The notes: generated from the sequence alone by a model not told the origin. A DNA stretch of 64,000 nt from Haloplanus sp. GDY1 (GCF_023703775.1 NZ_CP098514.1:868001-932000); one strand, 5' to 3'; counted from the stretch's first letter, positions 44,244 to 53,739 are shown. Translations and numbers: made by a program.

Positions 44244-47200
44244 CGGAGTGCGTCCCCGAGTTTCTCGACGGGGTGGGGCGGGTGGTCGTCGTACTCGTCG
44301 CCCAGTTGGGAGCGACAGGAGGCGCCCGGGGCGGTCACCTGATCCGCGGGGCTCTCCTCGACCTCCTCGAACAGGAGGCTGCCGATGGCCTGTGAGATGT
44401 CGTAATGCTCCTCGTGGTAGCCGAAGGAGCCGGCCATCCCACAGCAGGTCGTGTTGAGCGGGTCGACGTCGTAGCCCGCACCCTGCAGGGCGGCGAGGGC
44501 GTGGTGATCCTTGTTCGTCGCCTTCTGGTTGCAGTGGCCGTGGTAGGCCAGGGACCGCGACGGCGCGTCGAACTCGACCCCGTCGGTCAGCCCGGTGACG
44601 TCGGCGTACTCCATGATCCCGTAGGCGGCGTCGGAGACGGCCTCGACGGCCGACCCGGAGAGCAGGTCGCGGTACTCGTCCTGGAACATGACCGCGTCCG
44701 AGGGCTCGATGAACACGACCGACCAGCCGTCGTCGACCGCCTCGTGCAGCGCGGAGACGTTCCGCTCGGCGCGCTCGCGGCACAGGTCGAGCATGCCCGA
44801 GGAGAAGGCCGCCCGCCCCGAGGGCGCCACGTCGTCGGGAATGCGGACGAACACGTCCGCGGCTTCGAGCACCTCGATGGCCGCCTTCCCGGCGTCGGGG
44901 TAGATGTAGTTCGTGTAGGTGTCGGGGAAGAGCAACACCTGGTCTTGGGCCTCGCTCGGGGCGACCTTGCAGCGGCCGCGCTCCTCGAACCAGGCCTCCA
45001 GGCTCTCGCTCGCGAAGGTGGGCAGTTCCCGCTCCCGGGAGACGCCCAGCGCCTCCTCCATCACCGCGCGGGCGCCCGGAACCTTCGGCGCGAGGTTGGA
45101 GAGCGGCGCCGTCATCGACCCGAGCTTCGACAGCGTGTCGATGTTGGCGAAGACGCGCTCGCGCAGGCTGACGCCCTCCTCCTGGTGGTACTGGTGTTTG
45201 ACCTCCGTCTTCAGCTTCGCCATGTCGACGCCGGTCGGGCAGTCGCTCTTGCAGCCCTTGCAGCCGACACAGAGGTCCATGACCTCCTCCTGGAAGCGCT
45301 CGGAGTAGATCTCCTCCTCGTCGAGTTCGCCGCTGATCGCGGCCCGGAGCATGTTCGCCCGGCCGCGCGTCGTCTGAATCTCCTCCTCGGAGGCGCGGTA
45401 GGTGGGACACATCACCTCGGAGTCGGTCTGGCGACAGGTTCCACAGCCGTTACACAGTTCGACGAGGTGCGAGAAGCCGCCCTCGTCCTCGAAGTCGAGC
45501 GCCGTCTGGGGCTCGACCGACTGGTAGTCGGCGCCGTAGCGGAGGTGCTCCCGCATGTCGGCGCCGACGCCGCGGTCCGAGTCCGGGCCGACGTCCTCCG
45601 GACCGTCGCGGTAGACGACGTTCCCCGGATGCATCTGCCACTCGGGATCGAACGCCGTCTTCAGTTCCTTGAACGCCTGCCAGAGTTCGTCGCCGTACAT
45701 CTTGGGGTTGAACTCCGTCCGCGCCATCCCGTCGCCGTGCTCGCCAGAGAACGAGCCGTGGTGTTCGAGCACCAGGTCGGTCACGTCCTCCGTGATGGAG
45801 TGCATCTTCTCGATGCCCTCCTCCTCCTTGAGGTTGAGGATGGGACGGATGTGGAGCGTCCCGCTGCCGGCGTGGGCGAAGTAGGCGGCGGAGGTGCCGT
45901 GGTTCTCCAGTACCTCCTCGAACTCGAAGACGTACTCGGACAGTTCCTCCGGCGGCACCGTCGCGTCCTCGATGAACGGGTACGGCTTGGGGTCGCCTTT
46001 CATCCCCATCAGCAGGGGGATGGCGGCCTTCCGGAGCTTCCAGATGTCGGCCTGGTCCTCCTCGGTGTAGGCCTCGATGGCGTGGAAGGCGTCGCCGTTC
46101 TCGACGAAGAACTCGTTGGTCTCCTCGATGGCCTCGTGGAAGTCGTCGACGAGTTCCGAGTCGAACTCCAACATCAGGGCCGCCTTCGTCCCCTCCGGGA
46201 TCATCTCGACGTACTGGGCGTACTCCGTCGAGTCGGCGGCCAGTTGGAACACCTCGTCGTCCATCAACTCCACGGCGCCGACGTCGAACTGGAGCGCCTG
46301 CGGCACCGCCTCCATCGTCTCGACCAGGTCGTCGAAGCAGTAGAGGACGAGCGCCGTCTCCTCGGGCAGCGTGACCAGCGACACCTCGGCCTCGACGATG
46401 ACGCCGAGGGTCCCCTCGGCGCCCACGAAGAGCTTCGAGAGGTTGATGACCTCCTCGCCGTCCTCGTTCTCGTAGATGACCTTCTGGAGGTTGTAGCCCG
46501 ACACCGAGCGCTTGAGGTCGGGGTACTTCTCCTCGATTTCCTCCTCGTGGTCCTCGACGAGGCGGCGGGTCGTCTCGTAAATCTGGGCTTCGAGACCGTC
46601 GCCGGAGACCTTCTCGTCCCACTCGTCGCTGTCGAGGACGACCTCCTCGGTGTGGATCAGCGAGCCGTCGGCGAGTACCACGTCGAGTTCCTCGGTGTAG
46701 GCGTCGGTGATGCCGTACCGAACCGAGTGAGCGCCCGTGGAGTTGTTGCCGATGCCGCCCACGATGGTCGACCGGTTCGAGGAGGCCGGGTCCGGCGCGA
46801 ACTTCAGGCCGTACTGTTCGAGGTGGTTGTCGAGGTGGTCCTGCACGACCCCGGGCTGGACGACCGCCCGCTGCCCGTCGGGGTCGACGTCCACGATGTC
46901 GTCCATGTACCGCGTGAAGTCGACGACGACACACCCCGGCCCGACCGTCTGGCCGCCGAGCGAGGACCCCGTCCCGCGCGGCAGGATCGGCACGCCGTGT
47001 TCGGCCGCCGTCTCCACCGTGTGCTGGACGTCGTCGACGGTCCGCGGCAGGACGACGCCCGCCGGCTTCGCCTGGTAGATGCTCCCGTCCGTCGCGTAGA
47101 GTACCTGTGCGTACTCGTCGAAGGAAACGTCCCCCTGCACACCCTCACGGAGGTCCTCGGCCAGGGCCCGGTACTCCTCGGCGTCGGGGTGGTCGTGCCC

Positions 47201-47251
47201 CAGTGAGTCCGCCGAGGTCTCTAATCCCGTGGATCGTTCATCAATGGCCAT
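44240..47251 (-). CDS. FAD and Fe-S dehydrogenase, YdiJ-like (GlcD-GlcF fusion)
   Basis: A 1003-residue fusion. The ATG at 47251 is chosen for its TATA spacing; the longer open frame is spurious. Residues ~60-290: FAD-binding PCMH domain (PRGTGSSLGGQTVGPGCVVVD). ~290-560: FAD oxidase C-domain with HAGSGTLHIRPIL and GEHGDG. Then ferredoxin-type clusters CNGCGTCRQTDSEVMC and CVGCKGCKSDCPTG, and a C-terminal CCG domain (TTCCGMAGSFGYHEEH). The size and order match E. coli YdiJ (D-2-hydroxyglutarate dehydrogenase), so a D-2-hydroxyacid oxidising role is likely, passing electrons to the quinone pool. The cyclophilin-like gene follows with a four-base overlap. Confidence 0.9.
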   Translation of the reverse strand: MAIDERSTGLETSADSLGHDHPDAEEYRALAEDLREGVQGDVSFDEYAQVLYATDGSIYQAKPAGVVLPRTVDDVQHTVETAAEHGVPILPRGTGSSLGGQTVGPGCVVVDFTRYMDDIVDVDPDGQRAVVQPGVVQDHLDNHLEQYGLKFAPDPASSNRSTIVGGIGNNSTGAHSVRYGITDAYTEELDVVLADGSLIHTEEVVLDSDEWDEKVSGDGLEAQIYETTRRLVEDHEEEIEEKYPDLKRSVSGYNLQKVIYENEDGEEVINLSKLFVGAEGTLGVIVEAEVSLVTLPEETALVLYCFDDLVETMEAVPQALQFDVGAVELMDDEVFQLAADSTEYAQYVEMIPEGTKAALMLEFDSELVDDFHEAIEETNEFFVENGDAFHAIEAYTEEDQADIWKLRKAAIPLLMGMKGDPKPYPFIEDATVPPEELSEYVFEFEEVLENHGTSAAYFAHAGSGTLHIRPILNLKEEEGIEKMHSITEDVTDLVLEHHGSFSGEHGDGMARTEFNPKMYGDELWQAFKELKTAFDPEWQMHPGNVVYRDGPEDVGPDSDRGVGADMREHLRYGADYQSVEPQTALDFEDEGGFSHLVELCNGCGTCRQTDSEVMCPTYRASEEEIQTTRGRANMLRAAISGELDEEEIYSERFQEEVMDLCVGCKGCKSDCPTGVDMAKLKTEVKHQYHQEEGVSLRERVFANIDTLSKLGSMTAPLSNLAPKVPGARAVMEEALGVSRERELPTFASESLEAWFEERGRCKVAPSEAQDQVLLFPDTYTNYIYPDAGKAAIEVLEAADVFVRIPDDVAPSGRAAFSSGMLDLCRERAERNVSALHEAVDDGWSVVFIEPSDAVMFQDEYRDLLSGSAVEAVSDAAYGIMEYADVTGLTDGVEFDAPSRSLAYHGHCNQKATNKDHHALAALQGAGYDVDPLNTTCCGMAGSFGYHEEHYDISQAIGSLLFEEVEESPADQVTAPGASCRSQLGDEYDDHPPHPVEKLGDALR

Positions 47252-47578
47252 GCCTCCCACACCGGACTGGGCCAATTTAACTCCTACGCAACCCGACTGG
47301 ACGCTACTCGCCGCCGTCCGGTATTCTACACGAACGTTCGGACGAAATTGTTGCCGGTATCCATACCGACTCACGCGGACGATCGCCCGATCGCTCCGGA
47401 ATCGGCGGGCTGATCGGGACCACGGACCGCGGGCGCCCCTCCCGTCGACGTCCGACGGCGGTGGGGTGCCGGCGACGTCCGACGGCGGTGGGGTGCCGGC
47501 GACGTCCGACCGGCCCACCTCCGGCGGCGACCCGACTAGGACATCTTTTTGTCGGCAGCGGGGCGTGTCCCGAACGGA
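47252..47578. other. 327-base divergent intergenic region
   Basis: It holds a TATA-like element for the dehydrogenase (GTTAAATTGG, minus strand, 47272-47281, ~25 bases before its ATG), a 27-base tandem repeat (47447-47510), and a T-rich box (47544-47550) before the VOC gene. An AT-richer patch lies at 47335-47365. No gene is seen. Confidence 0.6.
47447..47510. repeat. 27-base tandem repeat, about 2.4 copies
   Basis: Units start at 47447, 47474 and 47501 (the last is partial), identical over the shared bases. They lie upstream of the VOC gene promoter. Slippage or recombination could change the copy number. Confidence 0.9.
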
Positions 47579-47947
47579 ATGAGCCTGATTCACGTCTGTC
47601 TGAACGTCGCCGACGCAGAGGAGTCGATCGAGTTCTACCGGCAGTTCGGCTTCGAGGAATCCTGGTCGTTCGAGACGCCGGACGGCGAGACGGAGAACCG
47701 CTACGTCGCCGACGAGGACGGCGTCGAGATTCAGCTCTCCGAAACCGAAGGGGAAACCGAGTTCGAGATGGGAACCGCGTGGGATCACGTCGCCATCGGC
47801 GTCAACGACGTGGACGCCGTCTTCGAGCGGATCGATCACCACGGCGTCGTCGAGGAACCGGGCGACCAGCCCGCCGCCGGCGCACGCACGGCGTTCGTCG
47901 AGGACCCCGACGGCCACGTCGTCGAACTCGTCGAGCCGATGGAGTAG
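47579..47947 (+). CDS. VOC-superfamily (glyoxalase I-like) protein
   Basis: A 122-residue protein, ATG at 47579 (MSLIHVCLNVADAEESIEFYRQFGF). It has the paired beta-alpha-beta-beta-beta layout with possible metal residues in LIHVCLNV, TAWDHVAIGV and DPDGHVVELVE. This is the size of lactoylglutathione lyase or a dioxygenase-like VOC protein. Substrate unknown; haloarchaea generally lack glutathione, so a methylglyoxal role should not be assumed. Confidence 0.87.
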   Translation: MSLIHVCLNVADAEESIEFYRQFGFEESWSFETPDGETENRYVADEDGVEIQLSETEGETEFEMGTAWDHVAIGVNDVDAVFERIDHHGVVEEPGDQPAAGARTAFVEDPDGHVVELVEPME

Positions 47948-48013
47948 GCGGGTCGTGCGCGGCCCGCTCACACCCGGCGAAACGTCTTTTCCTCCCCCGC
48001 TGTCTCTCCGTCC

Positions 48014-48709
48014 ATGAACGACGAGTCGGCGCCGATCCGAGCGACGCGACGGGGGGTCCTCGCGGGCGGACTGTCGGCCCTCGGCGCGGGCTGTCTCGGG
48101 TCGGCCGGCGGTGGCGGTAGCGAGGGCGAGGGCGACGCGGCGAGCCTCGCCACCCACCCGGTCGGCGCGAACCTGGACGCCCAGCCCCGTCTCGGGCCGC
48201 CCCCGGGCGAGGCGACGGGAACCGTCGTCGCCTTCGAGGACCCCTCCTGTCCCCGGTGTGCCGCGTTCGAACGCGACACCGTCCCCAGGATCCGGTCGGA
48301 ACTCGTCGACCCCGGCGACGCGACGTTCGTCGCCCGGACCATCCCCGTCGTCTACCCGTGGGGCGAGCCCGCCGTCCACGCGCTCGAAGCGACGTTCGCG
48401 CGCGACGCCGACGCGTTCTGGGCGCTCGCCGGCCACTACTTCGACGAACAGGACGCCTTCGACGCCGGGAACGTCCTCGACCGGACCGAGGCGTTCCTCG
48501 CCGCGGAGACCGAGGTGGACGCGTCGGGCGTCGTCGCCGACGCCGAGAGCGAGGCCTACGCCGACGCCGTCGAGGCGGACCTCGCGGCGAGCGAGGCGGC
48601 GGACGTGAGCGGGACGCCCACGGTCTTTCTCTTCCGCGACGGCCAGTACCGGACGCGCGCGACCGGATCGGTCAGCTTCGACTTCGTGACCGGGGCACTG
48701 GGACTGTGA
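48014..48709 (+). CDS. DsbA-like thioredoxin-fold lipoprotein
   Basis: A 231-residue exported protein. The N-terminus has twin arginines (TRRGVLAGG) and a lipobox-like LGAGC (C27), so Tat export and lipid anchoring are likely. After a Gly/Ser spacer comes a DsbA-type thioredoxin domain with active site CPRC (C79, C82) in EDPSCPRCAAFE and the cis-Pro loop GTPTVFLF. It would oxidise, reduce or isomerise disulfides outside the cell. Its TGA overlaps the ATG of the next membrane protein, so both are made together. Confidence 0.87.
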   Translation: MNDESAPIRATRRGVLAGGLSALGAGCLGSAGGGGSEGEGDAASLATHPVGANLDAQPRLGPPPGEATGTVVAFEDPSCPRCAAFERDTVPRIRSELVDPGDATFVARTIPVVYPWGEPAVHALEATFARDADAFWALAGHYFDEQDAFDAGNVLDRTEAFLAAETEVDASGVVADAESEAYADAVEADLAASEAADVSGTPTVFLFRDGQYRTRATGSVSFDFVTGALGL

Positions 48710-49287
48710 TGTCGGTCCGGCTCCCGCTCCGCCGCGACGACTGGCGGCTGATGGGCCGGACGGCCCGACTCGTCCTCGGCGGGCCCGTCTACGCCCTCGT
48801 CGCCCTCGTCGCCGCCGCCGTCGCCCTCGCGGGGTTCGTCCTCTCGGGGAACCCCACGACGGTCGGCGACGCGCTCGCGGGCCGGATCCCTCCCGGACTC
48901 CTGCTGGAGCTGTTCCCCTTCGTCGGCACCTCCTACGGCACCCTCACCGGATCGGTCGTCGTCCTCGTCGCCGCGCTCGTGGGCGTCGACATCGCCATGG
49001 TCGCCTACCACGTCCGGGAACACCGCCTCTCGGCGGAGGGGAGCGGCGGGAGCCTGCTCGGCGTCGTCCTCGGCACCCTCGGTGCCGGCTGTGCGGCCTG
49101 TGGATCGGCCGTCGTCGCCGGCCTCCTGTCGCTGGTCGGCGCGGCGGGGCTGGCGACGCTCCTGCCGCTCGACGGACTGGAGTTCGCCCTCCTGGCGCTG
49201 GTGGCGCTGCTCCTCTCGATCCACTGGCTGGCCGACGGGATGCGGGGCGGCGAGATCCGCGGCTGTCCGGTCGACGCGAAAAAATAG
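48709..49287 (+). CDS. Membrane protein with CxxC motif, partner of DsbA-like protein
   Basis: A 192-residue protein with about four to five hydrophobic helices. The segment LGAGCAACGSAVVAGLL puts C128 and C131 at the start of a membrane helix; a third cysteine, C186, lies in the tail. It overlaps the DsbA-like gene by one base (TGATG). It is not recognisably DsbB or VKOR, yet position and cysteines suggest a membrane partner that re-oxidises or reduces the DsbA-like protein. This is inference from context. Confidence 0.75.
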   Translation: MSVRLPLRRDDWRLMGRTARLVLGGPVYALVALVAAAVALAGFVLSGNPTTVGDALAGRIPPGLLLELFPFVGTSYGTLTGSVVVLVAALVGVDIAMVAYHVREHRLSAEGSGGSLLGVVLGTLGAGCAACGSAVVAGLLSLVGAAGLATLLPLDGLEFALLALVALLLSIHWLADGMRGGEIRGCPVDAKK

Positions 49288-49313
49288 CGGGAGTCGAAAG
49301 AACGAAAGCCGAT

Positions 49314-50228
49314 CTAGAGGATGCCGGCGGCCCGCGCCTTGTCGACGATGTCCTGGGCCATCTTGTTGGTGGCCTCGTCGACCATCTGGCCGTCGACGGA
49401 GACGGCGCCCTTGCCTTCCTCCATCGCCTCGGCGTAGGCCTCGACGATGCGCTCGGCGCGTTCGGCCACCTCCGGATCGGGGGCGAACACTTCGTTGCCG
49501 AGTTCGATCTGGCTCGGGTGGATGGCCCACTTGCCGTCACAGCCGAGCATGTTGGCGTTCTCCGCGGACTCGCGGAAGCCCTCGGGGTCGTCGATGTCGG
49601 CGTACGGGCCGTCCATGCACGGCAGGCCGGCGCTCTTCGCGGCGGCGTTACACTCGGAGAGCGCGTGGTGCCAGTAGTGGCCGGGGTAGTCGGGGAACTG
49701 GCCGATGTCCAGGCCGGGGGTCCCCATCGCGGCGGAGTAGTCGCCGGGGCCGAAGATGATCGAACTCAGCCGGTCGGAGGAGTGGGCGATGTCGTGGACG
49801 TTGTGCATGCCCTCGCCGTCCTCGATCTGGGGCTCCAGACCGATGCCGCCGACCTCCAGACCGTTGTTCTCCTCGACCTGCGCGAGGAGGTTCTCGACGG
49901 TGTGGACGTCGCTCGGACTGGCGACCTTCGGGATGATGATGTCGTCGATGTACTCGCCCGCCTGGCCGACGACCTCGATGATGTCGTCGTACCACCACTT
50001 GGTGTCGATGCCGTTCATCCGGAACGACAGGATCTTGTCCGACCAGTCGTGTTCCTGGGCCGCCTCGATGAGCGGTTCTCGGGCCTCGGCCTTCGCGTTC
50101 GGCGCGACGGAGTCCTCCAGGTCGAGGAAGACTTCGTCGGCGTCGCTCCGGGAGGCGCTCTCCATGAAGTCGGGGTCGCTAGCCGGCGTCGCGAGCTGTG
50201 TGCGACGGAGTTCTACGTCTTCAGACAT
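49314..50228 (-). CDS. citE: CitE-type lyase (L-malyl/beta-methylmalyl-CoA lyase)
   Basis: A 304-residue HpcH/HpaI-aldolase-fold enzyme. Motifs: EVFLDLEDSVAPNAKAEAR (metal and CoA site), FRMNGIDTKWWYDD, IIIPKVAS, GLEPQIEDGEG, and GCDGKWAIHPSQIE. Haloarchaeal CitE homologues act as malyl-CoA or beta-methylmalyl-CoA lyases in the methylaspartate cycle; which reaction applies here is not readable. No other cycle genes are in the window. A TATA-like CTTTATCA lies about 36 bases before the ATG. Confidence 0.87.
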   Translation of the reverse strand: MSEDVELRRTQLATPASDPDFMESASRSDADEVFLDLEDSVAPNAKAEAREPLIEAAQEHDWSDKILSFRMNGIDTKWWYDDIIEVVGQAGEYIDDIIIPKVASPSDVHTVENLLAQVEENNGLEVGGIGLEPQIEDGEGMHNVHDIAHSSDRLSSIIFGPGDYSAAMGTPGLDIGQFPDYPGHYWHHALSECNAAAKSAGLPCMDGPYADIDDPEGFRESAENANMLGCDGKWAIHPSQIELGNEVFAPDPEVAERAERIVEAYAEAMEEGKGAVSVDGQMVDEATNKMAQDIVDKARAAGIL

Positions 50229-50367
50229 GTTTCCACCACCCGTAAGACCCCCTCGCTGGCTGATAAAGATTCCTTAGTCGCCGTATTTTCGAGGTCTGAC
50301 GAACGCGAATTCGTCCGTTGTCGAGTGTCTTCATCGACCATGAGAGCCCCGGGCGCAGACTGAACGC

Positions 50368-50373
50368 TTTTAG
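50368..50373 (+). promoter_or_regulatory. TATA-like box of gatE
   Basis: TTTTAG, about 27 bases before the ATG at 50398, fitting a leaderless transcript. Confidence 0.45.
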
Positions 50374-50397
50374 GCTCGCCGGGTCGAGATACCGACG

Positions 50398-52266
50398 ATG
50401 AGCGAGTACGACTACGAGGCGCTCGGGTTGGTCGCGGGGCTGGAGATCCACCAGCAACTCGACACCGCGACCAAACTGTTCTGTGCGTGCCCGACCGAGC
50501 GTCGGGACCCCGAGGAGGCGACCCGAACCTTCTCCCGGTATCTCCACCCGACGAAGAGCGAACTCGGCGAACTCGACGAGGCGGCCGTGGAGGAGAGCCG
50601 CGTCGACCGCGAGTTCGAGTATCTGGGCTTCGACACCACCTGTCTCGTCGAGGAGGACGACGAACCGCCGGGGCGGATCGACGACGAGGCGCTCGACGTC
50701 GCCCTCCAGATCGCCGACCTGCTGGACATGACGGCCGTCGATCAGGCCCACGTCATGCGGAAGATCGTCGTCGACGGCTCGAACACCTCCGGCTTCCAGC
50801 GGACGGCGCTGGTGGGTCAGGACGGCGAAATCGAGACGAGCGAGGGACCGGTCGGCGTCGAGGACCTCCTGCTCGAAGAGGAGAGCGCCGGCCGCGTCGA
50901 GGAGACCGACGAGGGCGTCCGCTACAGCCTCGACCGACTCGGCATCCCGCTGGTGGAGATCGGCACCCGTCCGGACATCGGCACGCCCGAACAGGCCCGC
51001 GAGGCCGCCGAGCGCATCGGCATGCTCCTGCGCTCGACCGGGTCGGTCAAGCGCGGCCTCGGCACCATCCGCCAGGACGTGAACGTCTCCATCGCCGAGG
51101 GCGCCCGCGTCGAGATCAAGGGCGTCCAGGCGCTGGATCAGATCGACGACATCGTCCGGCTGGAGGTGCAACGACAGGTCGAACTCCTCGACGTCGCGGC
51201 CGAACTCGACGCCCGGGACGCCGAGGTCGGCGACCCGCAGGACGTGAGCGACGTGTTCGCGGACACCGACAGCGGCGTGATCCGCGGCGCCCTGGACTCC
51301 GGCGGCCGCGTCACCGCCGTCCCGCTCTACGGCTTCGACGGCCTCGTCGGCCGCGAACTCCAGCCGGATCGCCGCTTCGGCACCGAACTCTCGGATCACG
51401 CCACGCGCCACGGCGCCGGGGGGATCTTCCACACCGACGAACTCCCCGCCTACGGCGTCACCGAGGCGGAAGTCGAGGCGCTCCGCGACGCCGTCGACGC
51501 CGGCCCCGAGGACGCCGTCGCCATCGTCGCCGACGACGCCGAGACGGCCGAACTGGCGATCGGTGCCGTCGCCGACCGCGCCCGGGCGGGCATCGAGGGG
51601 GTCCCCGAGGAGACCCGCGACGCGACACAGGAGGGGACGACCCGCTACCTCCGGCCCCTGCCCGGCGCGGCGCGGATGTACCCCGAGACGGACGTGCCGC
51701 CGGTCGAACTCGATCCGAGCGAGGTCGACCGGCCGGAACTGCTGACCGAGAAGGTCGAGCGCTACCAGTCCGACCACGGCCTCGACGCGGGGCTGGCCGA
51801 ACAGGTGGCCTACGGCCGACGGATGTCGCTGTTCGAGGACGCTGTCGAGGCGGGCGTCGACGCCACCTTCGCCGCCGGGGTGTTGGAGGGAACGCTGACC
51901 GAACTCCGCCGCGACGACGTGCCGGTCGACCGCCTCACCGACGCCCACCTGCTCGGGGTCCTCCGGCTGGTCGAGGACGGCGACCTGGCGAAGGAGGGCG
52001 TCGACGAGGTGCTGACGACGCTCGCCGAGAACCCCGACCTCTCGCCCGAGGCGGCCATCGAGGAGGCGGGCCTCGCCGGCGTCTCCGAGGACGAGGTTCG
52101 CGAGGCCGTCGCCGACGTCGTCGAGCGCAACGCCGACCAGGTCGAACGCGAGGGCATGGGCGCTTTCTCCGCGCTCATGGGCGAGTGCATGGGCGCGCTC
52201 CGCGGCAAGGCCGACGGCGAAGTCGTCAGCGACGTCCTTCGGGACGAGATCGGCAAGCGGGCCTGA
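50398..52266 (+). CDS. gatE: Glu-tRNA(Gln) amidotransferase subunit E
   Basis: A 622-residue GatE, the archaeal tRNA-recognising and ATP-dependent subunit that, with the asparaginase-like GatD, makes Gln-tRNA(Gln). The N-terminal YEALGLVAGLEIHQQLDTATKLFC, then KRGLGTIRQDVNVSI and the GatB-type cradle are intact. The inserted AspRS-like domain (~270-420) is what separates GatE from GatB, and the C-terminal YqeY-like tail ends ALRGKADGEVVSDVLRDEI. gatD is not in the window. Confidence 0.95.
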   Translation: MSEYDYEALGLVAGLEIHQQLDTATKLFCACPTERRDPEEATRTFSRYLHPTKSELGELDEAAVEESRVDREFEYLGFDTTCLVEEDDEPPGRIDDEALDVALQIADLLDMTAVDQAHVMRKIVVDGSNTSGFQRTALVGQDGEIETSEGPVGVEDLLLEEESAGRVEETDEGVRYSLDRLGIPLVEIGTRPDIGTPEQAREAAERIGMLLRSTGSVKRGLGTIRQDVNVSIAEGARVEIKGVQALDQIDDIVRLEVQRQVELLDVAAELDARDAEVGDPQDVSDVFADTDSGVIRGALDSGGRVTAVPLYGFDGLVGRELQPDRRFGTELSDHATRHGAGGIFHTDELPAYGVTEAEVEALRDAVDAGPEDAVAIVADDAETAELAIGAVADRARAGIEGVPEETRDATQEGTTRYLRPLPGAARMYPETDVPPVELDPSEVDRPELLTEKVERYQSDHGLDAGLAEQVAYGRRMSLFEDAVEAGVDATFAAGVLEGTLTELRRDDVPVDRLTDAHLLGVLRLVEDGDLAKEGVDEVLTTLAENPDLSPEAAIEEAGLAGVSEDEVREAVADVVERNADQVEREGMGAFSALMGECMGALRGKADGEVVSDVLRDEIGKRA

Positions 52267-52305
52267 GCGACGGACTCCCGCCGCGGCGGGAGCCACGCTG
52301 ACGGC

Positions 52306-53739
52306 TCAGTCGGCCGTGCAGGGGTCGGTCACGCAGGCGACGCCGGTGATCCCGAAGCGGGTTCCCCCGGCCGCGCTCTCGGCCACCGCGACGTCCCAGT
52401 CGTGGGCGTCGGCGATCTCGGCCACGATGGAGAGCCCGAATCCGGTGCCGTCACTCGACGTGGAGTAGCCGCTCTCGAACACCGTCTCGCGCTGGCCCTC
52501 GGGGATCCCCGGCCCGTCGTCCGCGACGTAGAACCCGTCCGCACGGTCGCCGACGGTGATCGTCACGTCCTCGCCGCCGTGGGTGATGGCGTTCCGGAGG
52601 AGGTTCTCGAGGAGGTGCTGGAGCTGGCTCCGATCCGCGCGGATCGAGCGGGTCGTCTCGACGTCGAGCGACGCCCCGCTCGTCGAGACGTTTCGCCAGC
52701 ACTCCCGAACCGTCGCCGCCAGATCCACCGTCTCGACGTCGCTCACGCGGTCGCCGGCGCGGGCGAGCGTCAGCAGGTCGTCGATCAGGTTCCCCATCCG
52801 CTCCAGGGCGTGTGCCGCCTCGTCGAGGTGGTCGCACTCGGCGTCCCGGCGCGCTACCGACAGGTTGCCGGTCGCCACGTTCAGCGGATTCCGGAGGTCG
52901 TGGGAGACGACGCTCGTGAACTGATCGAGGCGCTCGTTCCGGCGCCGGAGTTCCCGCGCGTGTTCGCGCCGCTCGGTGATGTCGCGGGCCGAGGCGATGA
53001 GCGAGACGACGGTCCCCGACTCGTCGGTGACCGGTCGGATCGTCCCGCTCACGCTCCGCCGGTCGCCGTCCACCCCGACGTGGTCGGCCTCGTACTCGAC
53101 GTACTCGCCCCCGGCGGCGCGCTCGACCCACTCGCGGACGTCCGCTCGGTTCTCGTCGGACCACCACGGCGTCTCCCAGAAGGGCTCGCCGACCAGGTCC
53201 TCGTGGTCGGCGTCGACGAGTTCCATGGCGGTGTGGTTGGCGTCGTGGAGTCGGCCGTCGGGAGAGAGCACGCCGACGAGCATCTTCGGGTCCTCGAAGA
53301 CGGCGTCGAGGCGGCGCTCGCTCCGCCGTAACGTCCGCTCCGCGCGGTACCCCTCGACCGCGTCGTGGATCCGCTTGGCCAGGAGCGCGTCGTCGCCCTG
53401 AACCCCGCGGCGGAGGTAGTCGGTGACGCCCGCGGAGATGGCCTCGCTGGCGACCGCCTCGCTCCCGGCGGCCGTATAGAGGATGAAGGGGAGGTCGGGA
53501 CGACGGTCGCGGACCGCGCGCAGGAACTCGAGGCCGGTCCGGTCCGGCAGGTCGTGACCCGAAACCACGCAGTCGACGCCGCCCGCGTCCAAGCGGCCGA
53601 GCGCCGTCCCGGCGTCGGGTACCGTCTCCACGTCGAATCGGTCGCCCTCGTGTTCGAGGTGCGGTGCGGTCGGGTCGCCGATGTCCACGTCGTCGTCGAC
53701 GTGCAGGACCCGTATGCGCTCTCGGCCCACGTCGACCAT
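52306..53739 (-). CDS. Histidine kinase with degenerate receiver (REC-PAS-HisKA-HATPase)
   Basis: A 477-residue soluble kinase. The N-terminal receiver keeps the acidic pocket (DDD at 15-17) but has Gly61 where the phosphoacceptor Asp belongs (VVSGHDLPD) and Arg in place of the conserved Lys (YLRRG). Then a PAS domain (~140-255), HisKA with H280 (SVVSHDLRNPLN), and an intact HATPase (NAITHGG, DDGPGIP, GTGFGLSIV). It should autophosphorylate, while the receiver probably works as a binding or dimer module. No cognate intact receiver is next to it. The C-terminal CVTDPCTAD is an odd Cys tail. Confidence 0.88.
   Translation of the reverse strand: MVDVGRERIRVLHVDDDVDIGDPTAPHLEHEGDRFDVETVPDAGTALGRLDAGGVDCVVSGHDLPDRTGLEFLRAVRDRRPDLPFILYTAAGSEAVASEAISAGVTDYLRRGVQGDDALLAKRIHDAVEGYRAERTLRRSERRLDAVFEDPKMLVGVLSPDGRLHDANHTAMELVDADHEDLVGEPFWETPWWSDENRADVREWVERAAGGEYVEYEADHVGVDGDRRSVSGTIRPVTDESGTVVSLIASARDITERREHARELRRRNERLDQFTSVVSHDLRNPLNVATGNLSVARRDAECDHLDEAAHALERMGNLIDDLLTLARAGDRVSDVETVDLAATVRECWRNVSTSGASLDVETTRSIRADRSQLQHLLENLLRNAITHGGEDVTITVGDRADGFYVADDGPGIPEGQRETVFESGYSTSSDGTGFGLSIVAEIADAHDWDVAVAESAAGGTRFGITGVACVTDPCTAD

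Noticed and set aside
47252-48436. Extension of the YdiJ-like frame upstream of 47251.
   Set aside because: It runs through a promoter, a tandem repeat and the opposite-strand VOC and DsbA genes; a TATA box supports the ATG at 47251.
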